Shown piece by piece: positions 8,127 to 17,735 of a DNA stretch of 35,845 nt. Made by a program: the position numbers and the translations under genes. Below the pieces are notes generated by a model that ran no database searches, was not told the DNA's origin, and saw only the letters and a program-made list of their open reading frames with translations. Source of the DNA: Acetobacter sp. DsW_063. GTDB lineage: Bacteria; Pseudomonadota; Alphaproteobacteria; Acetobacterales; Acetobacteraceae. Each line of letters opens with the position of its first letter. Position 1 is the stretch's first letter. The stretch is from assembly GCF_002153745.1 (NCBI RefSeq), contig NZ_JOPL01000123.1, positions 1 to 35,845 of the forward strand, given 5' to 3'.

Positions 8127-9316
8127 TGCGCCGCCTCCAGAACTGTCGAGCGGATCGCCGCCGCCGCCTGCCGCAGACGCGCCGCCGCTTCCTCACAGTC
8201 CGTCTCGGTGATCACCAACGGCGGCGTCAGACGCAGGACGTTGTCGCCCGCTGTGACGACCAGCAGATCCGCGTCACGCGCCGCGGCCTGCACGTCGCCG
8301 ACCTTCGGAACGCAACGCAGTCCGATCAGCAGCCCCATGCCACGTCGCTCGGAGAACACCTCGGGGAAGTCACGCACGACGTCGTCCAGCAAACGACCGA
8401 GAAGCGCCGCCCGGTCATTGACCTGATCCAGAAATCCGGGAGCCAGCAGCACGTCAAGCACAGCGTTGCCTGCAGCGCAGGCCAGCGGATTGCCGCCGAA
8501 CGTCGTGCCGTGCGACCCGGCGACGAGGTGGCGCGCCACCTCCTCCGTCGCCAGAATCGCGCCGATCGGGAAACCGCCGCCAAGCCCCTTGGCGCTGGAC
8601 ATGACGTCCGGCGTCACGCCCGCCCATTCATGGGCGAACAGACGTCCGGTGCGACCCATGCCAGTCTGAACCTCATCAAAGCCGAGAAAAAGTCCGAACT
8701 CGTCGCACGCGGCCCGCAGTTCGGCCAGAAAACGGCGGTCCGCCGCTCTGATCCCGCTCTCGCCCTGAATCGGCTCCAGCATGATGCCCGCAGTCTCCGG
8801 CGTGATGGCGTCGCGCACGGCATTCATGTTGTTCAGCGGTACATGATCGAAGCCGGGCGCACGCTCCCCGAACCCGTCGAGATAGGTCGGATTGCCGGTG
8901 GCGGAGAGCATGCCGAGCGTACGCCCATGGAAAGCCCCGTCGAAGCAGAGAATGCGCGTCCGCTCCGGGTGCCCTGATTTCGCTTGCGCGCGGCGGATGG
9001 CTTTCACCATGCCCTCGTTCGCCTCTGCGCCCGAGTTGCAGAAAAAGACGCTGTCGGCAAAGGAATTGGCGACCAGCCGCTCAGCCAGGCGCTCAGCCTG
9101 CGGAACACGAAACAGGTTCGAGACATGCATCACCTGCGCCGCCTGCTCGGTGATGGCGGCGACCAGGTGTGGGTTAGCGTGCCCCAGAGAGCAGGTGGCG
9201 ATGCCCGCTGCAAAATCGAGAAATCGTCGCCCGTCCGTCGCGTACAGCCAGGCGCCTTCGCCCCGCTCAAAAGCGAGGTCGGCGCGGTTGTAGGTCGGCA
9301 TCAGGGCGGGAATCAT
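8123..9316 (-). CDS. argD: Acetylornithine aminotransferase
   Basis: A PLP-dependent class III aminotransferase that converts N-acetylglutamate semialdehyde to N-acetylornithine; it may also act on succinyldiaminopimelate precursors. In the 397-residue protein I see NSGAEANE (94-101), the AFHGRT motif (128-133), the cofactor aspartate in FDEVQTGMGRTG (from 213) and the Schiff-base lysine K243 in SAKGLGGGFPIGA. No clear Shine-Dalgarno precedes the ATG at 9316; an in-frame ATG at 9301 is an alternative. It is the first gene of the argD-argF-small ORF operon. Confidence 0.95.
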   Translation of the reverse strand: MIPALMPTYNRADLAFERGEGAWLYATDGRRFLDFAAGIATCSLGHANPHLVAAITEQAAQVMHVSNLFRVPQAERLAERLVANSFADSVFFCNSGAEANEGMVKAIRRAQAKSGHPERTRILCFDGAFHGRTLGMLSATGNPTYLDGFGERAPGFDHVPLNNMNAVRDAITPETAGIMLEPIQGESGIRAADRRFLAELRAACDEFGLFLGFDEVQTGMGRTGRLFAHEWAGVTPDVMSSAKGLGGGFPIGAILATEEVARHLVAGSHGTTFGGNPLACAAGNAVLDVLLAPGFLDQVNDRAALLGRLLDDVVRDFPEVFSERRGMGLLIGLRCVPKVGDVQAAARDADLLVVTAGDNVLRLTPPLVITETDCEEAAARLRQAAAAIRSTVLEAAQ

Positions 9317-9346
9317 CGAATTTTACGCTTCTGTGTTGCGTTAAAA

Positions 9347-9385
9347 GGAAGAAACGAAAACAGCCCGCTGCCGAAAGCAGTCGGG
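9347..9385 (-). terminator. Probable intrinsic terminator of mntH
   Basis: Minus-strand hairpin with an 8-bp stem (arms 9364-9371 and 9377-9385, one bulged base, CGAAA-type loop) followed by TGTTTTCGTTTC. It lies about 85 bp after the mntH stop and before argD, so it would insulate argD from mntH read-through. Confidence 0.6.
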
Positions 9386-9469
9386 TGGCTCATTTCGTGT
9401 CTATGATGGCGGCGCGATGGCGCGGAAGTCAAACGTCGTCGCGCCCGGAGGCCGCATTTTTACGCGCGG

Positions 9470-10819
9470 TTATCCGGCGAATGAGCTGTAAAGCAGCTGC
9501 AGATTGAGCACGAGGATGATGGCCGCCACGACCCAGGCCACCGCCGCGCTCCCCCGCGAGATCGCGAACGCGCCCATACGTTTCCGATTCGAGACGAACC
9601 AGACCAGCGGAATGACTGCGAAGGGCAACTGCATGGACAGCACGACCTGGCTGAACATCAGCAGTTTTCCGACGCTCCGGTCTCCGAACAGAACGGTGGC
9701 GGCTATGACGGGCAGAATCGCCAGCCCACGCGTCAGCAGCCGACGCGCCCATGGCGGCATACGCAGCCGCACGAATCCCTCCATGACGATCTGCCCGGCA
9801 AGCGTGCCGGTAATGGTCGAGTTCGTGCCAGCCGCGAGCAGCGCCACCGCGAACAGGGTGGAGGCGATTCCCATGCCCAGAACCGGAGACAGCAGCCTGA
9901 ACGCGTCTTCCAGCTCCGCCACGTCGCTGTGCGGGCCGCCGTGAAACGCGGCCGCCGCGACGATCAGGATGGCTGCGTTGACGAATAGCGCGAGGGTCAG
10001 GGCGATAGTGCTGTCCAGCGTCGCCCATCGAAGGGCCTCTCGCCGACCGACAGGCGTCCGCTCATAAGCGCGGGTCTGGACGATCGACGAGTGCAGATAG
10101 AGGTTATGCGGCATGACCGTTGCGCCGATAATGCCGATCGCAACGTAAAGCATCTTCGGGTCTGTCACGATCTGCGTCGTCGGGATGAAACCGCGCACGA
10201 CGGCTGCGATCGGCGGCGCGGCGGCGACAAGTTGCACGGCGAAACACAGGGCGATCACCATCAGAAGCGCGATGATCATCGCCTCCAGATAGCGAAACCC
10301 CCGCCCCATCAACCCCAGCACCAGAAAGGCGTCGAGAGCCGAGACGAGGGCCCCGCCAAGCAGCGGCAGACCGAAGAGAAGTTGCAGGGCGATGGCCGCG
10401 CCTATCACCTCGGCCAGATCGCAGGCGATAATCGCCAGTTCGCACGCGAGCCACAGCAAAAGATTGATCGGACGCGGAAAGTAATCGCGGCACGATTGCG
10501 CCAGATCGCGGTCGGTGGCGATGCCCAGCCGCGCCGACAGCGCCTGAAGGATCACCGCCATGATGTTGGAGAGCAGAATTACGCTGAGCAGCTGATAGCC
10601 GAACCCGGCGCCGCCCTGCAGGTCGGTAGCCCAGTTGCCTGGGTCCATATACCCGACCGACACCAGATAGCCCGGTCCGACAAAGGCGAGGAAACGACGA
10701 AAGGCGGACGCGCCGCCAGACGGAACGCCGACGCTGCCGAACAGCGTGGACAGGCTCCGTTCTTCCAAGCGGACGTGAGAACCGTCAGGGGATGACGGCG
10801 TCGACCAAAGCTTCAGCAC
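9470..10819 (-). CDS. mntH: Nramp-family Mn(II)/Fe(II) transporter MntH
   Basis: A proton-coupled inner-membrane importer of Mn(II), also able to carry Fe(II) and related metals. The metal-site motifs are both present: DPGN in TM1 (residues 59-62 from my start) and [10 protein letters not shown] in TM6 (from 236). About eleven hydrophobic segments follow the Nramp pattern. The frame opens at an ATG (10879), but that codon lies inside a palindromic operator-like site. I prefer the GTG at 10819 (449 residues), which has GGAGAAG 8-10 bases upstream. The site at 10867-10888 then falls in the promoter region, implying repression by a metal sensor of the MntR type. The gene is monocistronic and diverges from a DUF1800 gene. 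Confidence 0.93.
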   Translation of the reverse strand: MLKLWSTPSSPDGSHVRLEERSLSTLFGSVGVPSGGASAFRRFLAFVGPGYLVSVGYMDPGNWATDLQGGAGFGYQLLSVILLSNIMAVILQALSARLGIATDRDLAQSCRDYFPRPINLLLWLACELAIIACDLAEVIGAAIALQLLFGLPLLGGALVSALDAFLVLGLMGRGFRYLEAMIIALLMVIALCFAVQLVAAAPPIAAVVRGFIPTTQIVTDPKMLYVAIGIIGATVMPHNLYLHSSIVQTRAYERTPVGRREALRWATLDSTIALTLALFVNAAILIVAAAAFHGGPHSDVAELEDAFRLLSPVLGMGIASTLFAVALLAAGTNSTITGTLAGQIVMEGFVRLRMPPWARRLLTRGLAILPVIAATVLFGDRSVGKLLMFSQVVLSMQLPFAVIPLVWFVSNRKRMGAFAISRGSAAVAWVVAAIILVLNLQLLYSSFAG

Positions 10820-10866
10820 GTGTGACTTCTCCGCAGGAGCCCGGCTTGTCCACGCCCGACTCCGCA

Positions 10867-10888
10867 CTTTATGCAGCATGCTATATTT
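10867..10888 (-). promoter_or_regulatory. MntR-like operator upstream of mntH
   Basis: Read in the mntH direction it has the half-site AAATATAGCATG followed by a degenerate second half (CTGCATAAAG). A TTGACG -35-like hexamer lies at 10902-10897, immediately upstream, so a bound repressor would cover the promoter spacer. The plus strand shares ATGCTATATT with the two sites at 32719-32746 and 32859-32882. The first half resembles the MntR box (AAACATAGC half-site) as I remember it from enterobacteria. Function is inferred. Confidence 0.55.
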
Positions 10889-11115
10889 TTGCGTCGCGTC
10901 AAAGCGCCATATGCGCCGCCCCGGCAGCGCGAGCGGCGCTGGCGATCCGCATCATCGACTGCTGCTCGATCCCGGATCGCCCGACACGTCCTCCGGCTGC
11001 TGCGAAACGGAATGCAGTCTCCCAGGCGTGACAACCGGACGGGCGCATGCGCCGTCATCTCGCCACGTTTGCGCCCAAGGGTCGGGAGCGACGACGCGAG
11101 CGCGGAGAACTCATC

Positions 11116-12450
11116 ATGGAAGAATCCAGCGCCATAACGGGATTTGGCTGGGGGCGGCGTGGCGACGAGCCACTACCGGACACGCCTGTAACGTGGCTCC
11201 GCGCGCAGACGCTCGCACCGGACGCCGCGATCTTCACCGGCCTTGGCGAAAGCGCCGACGGTCTGATCGCCCTGCGCACGCAGCGCCGCGAAAAAATCCG
11301 GGACAATTCTCTGGTCAAACCCGTCTTTCAGGCGGAAGTCGTAGCCCAGATGGAACAGCTTCTGATTTCGGAACAACCTTTCCGGGAGAGGCTCGCCTGG
11401 TTCTGGTTCAACCACTTTACCGTCAGCCTGCGTCAGGGCGACACGCGCGCCGTGATCGGCGCCTACATGCGCGAGGCGATCCGCCCCAATGTCACCGCGC
11501 GTTTTTCGGACATGACTCTGGCGGTCATGCGTCATCCGGCCATGCTCATGTATCTCGACAACACATCCTCGACGGGCCCTTCCAGCCCAGTCGGGCTGAA
11601 AGCCCATCGCGGCCTCAATGAGAACCTCGCGCGGGAATGTCTGGAACTGCACACAGTCTCGCCGCAGGCCGGGTACACTCAGACGGACGTGACCGCGTTC
11701 GCCGCGGTCCTGACCGGCTGGACGGTGAACATGAACGCCGAGCGTCCGGGGTTTCAGTTTCGAGCCAACGCGCACGAACCCGGCGAAAAAACCATTATGG
11801 GGCAAACCTTTCCCGAAGGAGAGGAGGGCGGCGTCGCGGCGTTGCAATTTCTTGCGACCCATCCGACGACATATCGTCACCTCGCCACAAAGCTGGTGGG
11901 GCATTTCGTCTCGGATGCACCGCCGCCTGCGGACGTCGCGCATGTGGCGGCCGCGCTGCACGATACGCAGGGCGATCTTGGAGCGGCCGCGCTGGCGCTG
12001 ATCGAACTGTGTCGCGCGCCCCGCAGGCGCTCCGTCGGGGAACGGACCGACAAGTTCCGTACGCCGATGGATTTCGCCGTAGCCGCGATGCGGGCGCTCG
12101 ACCGGGCTGGACCACGCCCTTCTCCCGATGCGCCCCACTCTCCCGCCCACACGCTCGCCGGGGCGCTGGGCGCGTTGGGACAGCCGCTGTGGACGGCGCC
12201 CCTGCCCAATGGCTGGAGCGATCGCGCCGCCGACTGGTCGGCGCCCGCCGACATGATGGCTCGCGCAGACTGGGCTTATCGCATTTCGGCGGGCGTACAT
12301 GAGGGAAATCCACTCGACATCGCGCACGCAACCCTCGGCCCCGCTCTGCGGCCCGCCACCATCGAGGCGATCCGCCACGCGGGCTCCCGTCAGGCCGGGC
12401 TGACCCTGCTGTTCTCGTCACCCGAATTTCAGAGGCGCCAGACATGTTGA
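11116..12450 (+). CDS. DUF1800 family protein
   Basis: A 444-residue member of the DUF1800 family, whose biochemical role is unknown. The family core is clear: an N-terminal helical region, FRERLAWFWFNHFTVS, and the signature ENLARECLELHTV followed by GYTQTDVTAFAAVLTGW. I start it at the ATG at 11116, with GGAG about 8 bases upstream; the frame opens earlier at 11047. No signal peptide is obvious. It overlaps the next gene, a DUF1501 protein, by 7 bp. This pair occurs together in many bacteria and is presumed to act together. It diverges from mntH; nothing links the two functionally except the shared intergenic region. Confidence 0.9.
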   Translation: MEESSAITGFGWGRRGDEPLPDTPVTWLRAQTLAPDAAIFTGLGESADGLIALRTQRREKIRDNSLVKPVFQAEVVAQMEQLLISEQPFRERLAWFWFNHFTVSLRQGDTRAVIGAYMREAIRPNVTARFSDMTLAVMRHPAMLMYLDNTSSTGPSSPVGLKAHRGLNENLARECLELHTVSPQAGYTQTDVTAFAAVLTGWTVNMNAERPGFQFRANAHEPGEKTIMGQTFPEGEEGGVAALQFLATHPTTYRHLATKLVGHFVSDAPPPADVAHVAAALHDTQGDLGAAALALIELCRAPRRRSVGERTDKFRTPMDFAVAAMRALDRAGPRPSPDAPHSPAHTLAGALGALGQPLWTAPLPNGWSDRAADWSAPADMMARADWAYRISAGVHEGNPLDIAHATLGPALRPATIEAIRHAGSRQAGLTLLFSSPEFQRRQTC

Positions 12451-13661
12451 GGCATTCCCTGCTGATCCGTCGCCGGTCCGCCCTGCTCGGCCTCGCCGCA
12501 AGCTGGGCGCTGGGCCGGTCCTCTCTCGCGCTCGCCGGGACGTCGGACGGCGACGACGACCCGCGTCTGGTCGTCGTCATTTTGCGTGGCGCGCTGGACG
12601 GCATGGCGGCGGTGACGCCGTATGGCGACCCCTCGCTTACGACGCTGCGCCGAGACCTGTTGCCGCCGGAGCCCGGTAGGGACGGCGGGCTGCTCGACCT
12701 TGGCGGGTTCTTCGGGTTGCACCCGTCCCTTTCAGGAATGCAGCGCCTCTACGCCGCCGGCCAGATGTTGCCTTTTCATGCCGTGGCCGGCCATTATCGC
12801 AGCCGCTCGCATTTCGAGGCGCAGGACTACATGGAAAGCGGCGCCGACCAGAGGCTCAGCAGCGGTTGGCTGAACCGCGCGGTCTCCGCCCTTCCGAAAA
12901 ACAGGCATGGCGCGGAAGGCGCTGGGCTTTCCCTTGGGCTTTCGGTCCCGCTGTTGTTGCGCGGTCCGACCACTGTCGCCAGCTACGCGCCCGAGGGCGG
13001 TCGACGACCGGACGCAGACCTCTACTCTCAGATCGCTGCGCTGAATGCGAAAGACCCCGTCACAGGACCCGCCTTTCGCAACGGCCTGACCGCCCTCGGT
13101 TTTTCCGCCAAGGTGCTGGCGGGAGACGCGCCTCCGCCTGCTCCGCGCGGGCAGAAACCCGGCGCGTTCGCAATTCTCGCGGACGCGGCGGGACGCATGC
13201 TCGCCGACCGAAGAGGACCGCGCGTCGCGGCGCTTGAAATGGGCGGATGGGACACGCACGCCTCTCAGAAAGGACGCCTTGCAGGTCCACTGCGGCAGCT
13301 GGATATGGGCATGGACGCCATACGTCTGGCCCTTGGTCCGGCGTGGGATCGCACCGTGGTTCTGGTGATGACAGAATTCGGCCGCACCGTTCGCATGAAC
13401 GGCACCGGAGGCACCGATCACGGTACCGCGACGGCGGCGTTTTTGCTCGGCGGCGCGGTTGCGGGAGGACGAGTGGCCGGCACATGGCCGGGGTTACAGG
13501 CGACGCAACTGTTCGAGCACCGCGACCTTGCGCCGACCACCGATCTTCGGGCGGTCGCGAGCGGTGTGCTGCGCGACCATCTGCGGCTCGGTCCCTCGGC
13601 GTTGACGAACGTGTTCCCCGGCCCTGCCGTGACGCCGGAGAACGGTTTGGTGAAGGTTTAG
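12444..13661 (+). CDS. DUF1501 family protein with twin-arginine-type signal
   Basis: A 405-residue DUF1501 protein, a family with an alkaline-phosphatase/sulfatase-like fold by annotation but no established reaction that I know of. The N terminus (RRRSALLGLAASWALG) is a Tat-type signal, so export in folded form is likely. Family landmarks are VVVILRGALDGMAAVTPYGDP, the HYRSRSHFEAQDYMESG segment, GGWDTHASQ, TEFGRTVRMNGTGGTDHGTA and the C-terminal AVASGVLRDHL. An AGAGG lies about 8 bases before the ATG. The start overlaps the DUF1800 stop by 7 bp in a different frame, so the two are coupled. Confidence 0.9.
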   Translation: MLRHSLLIRRRSALLGLAASWALGRSSLALAGTSDGDDDPRLVVVILRGALDGMAAVTPYGDPSLTTLRRDLLPPEPGRDGGLLDLGGFFGLHPSLSGMQRLYAAGQMLPFHAVAGHYRSRSHFEAQDYMESGADQRLSSGWLNRAVSALPKNRHGAEGAGLSLGLSVPLLLRGPTTVASYAPEGGRRPDADLYSQIAALNAKDPVTGPAFRNGLTALGFSAKVLAGDAPPPAPRGQKPGAFAILADAAGRMLADRRGPRVAALEMGGWDTHASQKGRLAGPLRQLDMGMDAIRLALGPAWDRTVVLVMTEFGRTVRMNGTGGTDHGTATAAFLLGGAVAGGRVAGTWPGLQATQLFEHRDLAPTTDLRAVASGVLRDHLRLGPSALTNVFPGPAVTPENGLVKV

Positions 13662-13675
13662 CAGCGTGAACGCAT

Positions 13676-13694
13676 GCGTCCTTTAGAAGGACGC
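13676..13694. terminator. Hairpin at the convergent DUF1501 / TonB receptor junction
   Basis: A perfect 8-bp stem (GCGTCCTT / AAGGACGC) with a 3-base loop lies in the 21-bp gap and extends into the receptor gene, containing its TAA stop. A second, overlapping pairing (GCAGCGT 13661-13667 with ACGCTGC 13691-13697) is possible. A bidirectional terminator role is inferred from position. Confidence 0.5.
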
Positions 13695-16226
13695 TGCGAT
13701 CGTGCCGTAAAACTCACGAGGCGCCCCGACAAACAGGTTGGCGTTGTCGTCGCCGGACACCGACGCCGCGCCATAGGCGCTGCTGATGTAGTTTTTGTTG
13801 AACAGGTTTGTGATTCCGAAAGACGCCTTGATATTATTCGCAAAGCCGATCTTGCCGAAGTCGTAGGCGAAACTGGTCGTCGCGAGCCAGTAGGCGGGGA
13901 TGTATTCGTCATTCATGTAGGTCATCGGACGCGAGCCGATATAATTGACGTTGAAGTTGAACATCGCGCCGCGCCAAGTGTAGTTCAGATTCGCCTTGTA
14001 CGTGAATTTTGGATAGTATACCTGATGTTTTCCATGAATGTCGTAGCTCTGCCCACCGTAATTGATTGAATGGGTCAGATACTGAGCATCGTTCCAGCTG
14101 AAGCTGTTGGTAATCTCAAGCCCGCGCACCGGCCTGATCGTCGCCATGACGTCGACACCGTCCATGGATTCACGCCCGACGTTCATATAGGCGCTGTTCG
14201 CTGTCGCTGAACTGCCTTCCGTAATGGTCGCCAGACGATTGTAGTAGTCCGTGTGATAATAATCGACCGACCCTGAGAAGAACCGGGAATCGTAGCGATA
14301 TCCGACGACGTAGTTCCAGGTCCGCTCAGGCCGGAGGACTTTCTTGTTCTCGTTAAACACCGTCTGCGCCGAGATCGTGGAGTTGCCGAGACCGCCCCAC
14401 GCCGTGCCGGATTGCGTCTGGGAATAATAGTCGTACGCGCGGAGGTTTTCTGCGATGTCGATATAAAATTCGTGATGATCAAGAAAGTGATAATCGAAAT
14501 TGAAGTGCGGCAAGAACGCACCCGAAGACGTCAGTGTGCCGTTGGCGGCGTGACGGTAATAGGTGTTCCAACCCTCTGCGTCGAGTTCAGATGTGTAATC
14601 ATCCTTTGTGCCGCCATGCGTCGTCTGCGTGAGCGACTTGAAACCGGCGAGCAGGGTCATGCCCGGAATGATCGTCCAGCGATCCTGCAGGAAGAACTGG
14701 AACGTATTTGTGTTGTATGTGTCGTTAAACCACGTATGCCCGGTACCCGCCTTGAAATCCGAATTCCAGTTGTGAGCTTCGTTGAGACCGTCCTCGTAGA
14801 GGCGCTGATTGTAAATCCAGTGATTATTCTCGTACCACACGCCTGCTTCGATGTGGTTGTGGTGCGGCGCTTCGTAAGAGAATTTCTGCGTGAACCCCAG
14901 ACGACGCATAAAAGCGTGAGCCATCTGCAGCGCCATGGGGACGCCAGTCACGGTGCCATCGGGCTGAAGCGTGACGGCTCCGTAGCTGGGCGACGTCACA
15001 AAATTGTTCGTGCCGCCGTGAATGTCGCTGCTCACGTTGCCATAGATGACGGTGTCTGACGTCACGTTCTTGAACAAGTCATAATGAGTGTTGATCGACG
15101 AAAGATACGTGCGCTGAACCTGGGACGCATCCCATGCGTAATCGCCGATTTCGTCGTTCGACAGAACGCCTTCGTAGCCGGGGGGGACTTCGCTGGTGTA
15201 TTGCGCGTAATACGCCCACAGCTTGGCCTTCGTGTAATCGGGTTTCAGATAGGTCGAATAACGCCCCATCTTCTCCCACATGTTTTTAGTCATCGTCAGG
15301 TAGTTGCCCTGCGTAAAGTTACCGTAACCAAAAAACGCAGTGACTTTTCCCTTGTCGCCCAGCGGCTGAACGACTTTCGCATCGGCCTGAATTTCGCTCT
15401 GGTAGCCCTGACCTTTCCACATATCAGTGTTGGTGCGCGCGAAAGACGCGTAAAATTTCGTTCCCGTAGAATTAAGAACGCCGCTGTCTACACGGGCATA
15501 CGTGCGATATGCGTTGTAGCTGCCAAAGGTCTGGCTGACTTTACCGCCAGCCTTATCCGCCGGATCGGACGACACATAAGTCATGGCGCCGCCGAGATTT
15601 TGAGCCGAGAAGGAGTCAAGGGCCCCTGCGCCCTGCGACATCGTCATTCCCCCGATGTCGTCCTGAATCATGGCCTGCGTAATCGACACGCCGTTATAAT
15701 TGGCGAAACCCTGCGTCCCGAGCGGAATGCCGTCGAGCGTAGCGCCGATCTGCATCTGGCTGAAGCCGCGCACGTAAAGCGTGTTGCCATATGTGTCGAG
15801 GCCAAACGCGTCCGTTGACGCGAAGACTGCGCCCGGCGTGGTTTGCGCCAGAACCTGCATGGGGTTCGTGCCCGCAACGAAATGATCCATGGTCTTGCGC
15901 GTTACGGCGACTTCCGCGCTGTGGCTACGCACGCGATCGGTACGAACTTCAATCGCCTCCTGATCGTGGCTGGTCATCGAGGTTGCGCGCTTATGCGCAA
16001 CCGCGCGACGAGCGGGAGCCGGGGCAATGGGGGAACCGCCTTGCGCGGCGACTGCGTGAGAGAGGTGCTTCTTGTGCGCCGACGCCTTGCCATGAGTCGC
16101 CTGCCCAGCATCGGACGGTGCGGCCAACGCCGCTGACTCCATGGCCGCCACTCCCGCTATCGCCGTTCCCAACAGTAGAAAAAATCTTGAGCAGCGGGCG
16201 CGGCGCGTCAGCGGAGTCACGGTCAT
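13683..16226 (-). CDS. TonB-dependent outer-membrane receptor
   Basis: An 847-residue TonB-dependent receptor: an outer-membrane beta-barrel with an N-terminal plug that imports a ligand using TonB/ExbBD energy. From the ATG at 16226 it has a signal peptide (MTVTPLTRRARCSRFFLLLG then an Ala-rich cleavage region), a His/Ala-rich linker, a TonB-box-like EAIEVRTDR, and a plug with NTLYVRGFSQMQIGATLDGIP. A long aromatic-rich barrel ends in ...GTIAASF with a terminal Phe, as outer-membrane proteins usually do. The frame opens earlier (16313), but the later start gives a proper signal peptide. The substrate cannot be read from sequence. It sits downstream of the amidohydrolase operon but has its own promoter at 16329-16356. 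The closeness suggests a related peptide or siderophore-like substrate. Confidence 0.93.
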   Translation of the reverse strand: MTVTPLTRRARCSRFFLLLGTAIAGVAAMESAALAAPSDAGQATHGKASAHKKHLSHAVAAQGGSPIAPAPARRAVAHKRATSMTSHDQEAIEVRTDRVRSHSAEVAVTRKTMDHFVAGTNPMQVLAQTTPGAVFASTDAFGLDTYGNTLYVRGFSQMQIGATLDGIPLGTQGFANYNGVSITQAMIQDDIGGMTMSQGAGALDSFSAQNLGGAMTYVSSDPADKAGGKVSQTFGSYNAYRTYARVDSGVLNSTGTKFYASFARTNTDMWKGQGYQSEIQADAKVVQPLGDKGKVTAFFGYGNFTQGNYLTMTKNMWEKMGRYSTYLKPDYTKAKLWAYYAQYTSEVPPGYEGVLSNDEIGDYAWDASQVQRTYLSSINTHYDLFKNVTSDTVIYGNVSSDIHGGTNNFVTSPSYGAVTLQPDGTVTGVPMALQMAHAFMRRLGFTQKFSYEAPHHNHIEAGVWYENNHWIYNQRLYEDGLNEAHNWNSDFKAGTGHTWFNDTYNTNTFQFFLQDRWTIIPGMTLLAGFKSLTQTTHGGTKDDYTSELDAEGWNTYYRHAANGTLTSSGAFLPHFNFDYHFLDHHEFYIDIAENLRAYDYYSQTQSGTAWGGLGNSTISAQTVFNENKKVLRPERTWNYVVGYRYDSRFFSGSVDYYHTDYYNRLATITEGSSATANSAYMNVGRESMDGVDVMATIRPVRGLEITNSFSWNDAQYLTHSINYGGQSYDIHGKHQVYYPKFTYKANLNYTWRGAMFNFNVNYIGSRPMTYMNDEYIPAYWLATTSFAYDFGKIGFANNIKASFGITNLFNKNYISSAYGAASVSGDDNANLFVGAPREFYGTIAASF

Positions 16227-16328
16227 AGTCAGAACAGCCCCATCGAAAAAGCGAGAATCACGACATGGCGAACCAAAATCAGGGCTGCACGCGCTCAAAC
16301 GCCGGCCGTCCACATCGTTGCGATTTCG

Positions 16329-16356
16329 AGATTACGTATTCGTTACGGACTGTCAA
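16329..16356 (-). promoter_or_regulatory. Sigma-70-type promoter of the TonB receptor
   Basis: On the minus strand a consensus -35 TTGACA (16356-16351) is followed after 16 bases by TAATCT (16334-16329), about 100 bp before the receptor start. The rest of the 319-bp gap 16227-16545 shows nothing else that I recognise. Confidence 0.6.
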
Positions 16357-16545
16357 TCTCCCACAAACGACGGTTTGAGCGACCCAGGCTCAGTGTTGCC
16401 TAAATGCCAAAACCGTCATTGTTTCCGGCACGGATAACAGACTTAAGGAAACGAAATACGCCGCCCGCCGGAGCATTTCATCCGGAGAGAAAGGCGAGAC
16501 GCGCCGCTTATGCAACAAAGACAAAAGGTCTCGTCGAAATCGCCT

Positions 16546-17715
16546 TCAGCAGACGGCGCGTATCAACGTGCGTTCCGTCAGTTCGACGAGCAGCGCCGCG
16601 CCATAAGGAATCGTTGCGTCATTGAAATCGTAGGCGGGGTGATGCAGGCCCGCCGTCGCGCCGTTGCCGACCCTGACAAAGGCGCCAGGCACTTTCTCGA
16701 GCATAAACGCGAAGTCCTCCGAGCCCAAAACGAACGGCGCGCTCCCCTCTACCGCCTCCGCGCCGACGATCGCGCGCGCCGTATCGGCGGCGAAAGCCGT
16801 TCGTTCGGGATTATTGATCATCGGGGCGAACATTTCCCCAAACGTGATTTCCGCCGTCGTGCCGAAGCCGGCGGCCAGCGCCTGCGTCATGTGCTCCAGA
16901 CGTTCCCGCACCAGATCAAGCGTCGCCCAATTCATCGCCCGGAAAGTGCCGCCGAACGACGCAGTCTGCGGAATGACGTTATGAGCCTCTCCGCCGGAAA
17001 TCTTGGTGACGCTGAAGACCACCGGATTGCTGGGAGAGATCGTACGCGACACGATGGTCTGCAACGCCGTGACGAGCTGACATACCGCGACGACGGGATC
17101 GACTCCCGCTTCCGGCCTCGCCGCGTGAGCGCCGACGCCGGTGAGCGTAGCGTCAAAGAAGCCGCCTCCGGCCATCGCCGGGCCAGGCGTCATGCGGTAC
17201 CTGCCGACGTCCAGCCCCGGCTGATTATGCAAACCATAGATGGCGTCGCACGGGAAACGATCGAACAGGCCATCGTTGAGCATGGCGAGCGCGCCGCCGC
17301 ACCCTTCTTCACCCGGCTGGAAGATGAAGTTCACCGTGCCGTTGAAGCGGCGCGTCTCCGCCAGTTGACGCGCCGCCGCCAGCAACATCGTCGTGTGCCC
17401 GTCATGTCCGCACGCGTGCATCAGACCCGGCGTCTGACTGCTCCACGCCGCTCCCGAAGCCTCGAAAATGGGCAGCGCGTCCATATCGGCGCGCAGGCCC
17501 ACGGAGCCTTCTCCATTGCCTGACCGCAGCACACCGACCACGCCCGTGCCGCCTACGCCGCGGTGCACCTCGATCCCCCAGGCCTCCAGACGCTCAGCCA
17601 CAAGAGCCGACGTCCGGTGCTCGACCAGCCCCAGTTCCGGGTGCGCGTGAATATCGCGGCGGATGGCCGCGAATTCTTCGAAACGCGCTGAAATTTCGGC
17701 AAGGGCTTCGGACAT
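16546..17715 (-). CDS. M20D family amidohydrolase (hippurate hydrolase / IAA-amino-acid hydrolase type)
   Basis: A 389-residue metal-dependent amidohydrolase that releases an amino acid from an N-acyl amino acid. It starts with RDIHAHPELGLVEHRTS, followed by the metal motifs LRADMDALP, HACGHDGH (100-107) and PGEEG (134-138, catalytic Glu), a lid domain with GVGAHAARPE, and the late ligand region LGSEDFAFMLEKVPGAF. I start at the ATG at 17715 with GGAG 8 bases upstream; a GTG opens the frame at 17724. It is the last gene of the operon starting at 24218 and lies 20 bp after the AbgB-like gene. It closely resembles the enzyme at 19200-20369 along its whole length, so they are paralogues. The exact substrate is unknown. 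Confidence 0.92.
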   Translation of the reverse strand: MSEALAEISARFEEFAAIRRDIHAHPELGLVEHRTSALVAERLEAWGIEVHRGVGGTGVVGVLRSGNGEGSVGLRADMDALPIFEASGAAWSSQTPGLMHACGHDGHTTMLLAAARQLAETRRFNGTVNFIFQPGEEGCGGALAMLNDGLFDRFPCDAIYGLHNQPGLDVGRYRMTPGPAMAGGGFFDATLTGVGAHAARPEAGVDPVVAVCQLVTALQTIVSRTISPSNPVVFSVTKISGGEAHNVIPQTASFGGTFRAMNWATLDLVRERLEHMTQALAAGFGTTAEITFGEMFAPMINNPERTAFAADTARAIVGAEAVEGSAPFVLGSEDFAFMLEKVPGAFVRVGNGATAGLHHPAYDFNDATIPYGAALLVELTERTLIRAVC

Positions 17716-17735
17716 CAAGGGCACTCCAGTAGAAT

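Noticed and set aside
11173..12378. Long minus-strand frame (401 codons) opposite the DUF1800 gene
   Set aside because: It is long only because GC-rich DNA has few stops. The product is Arg/Gly-rich, and the opposite strand carries a clear DUF1800 protein.
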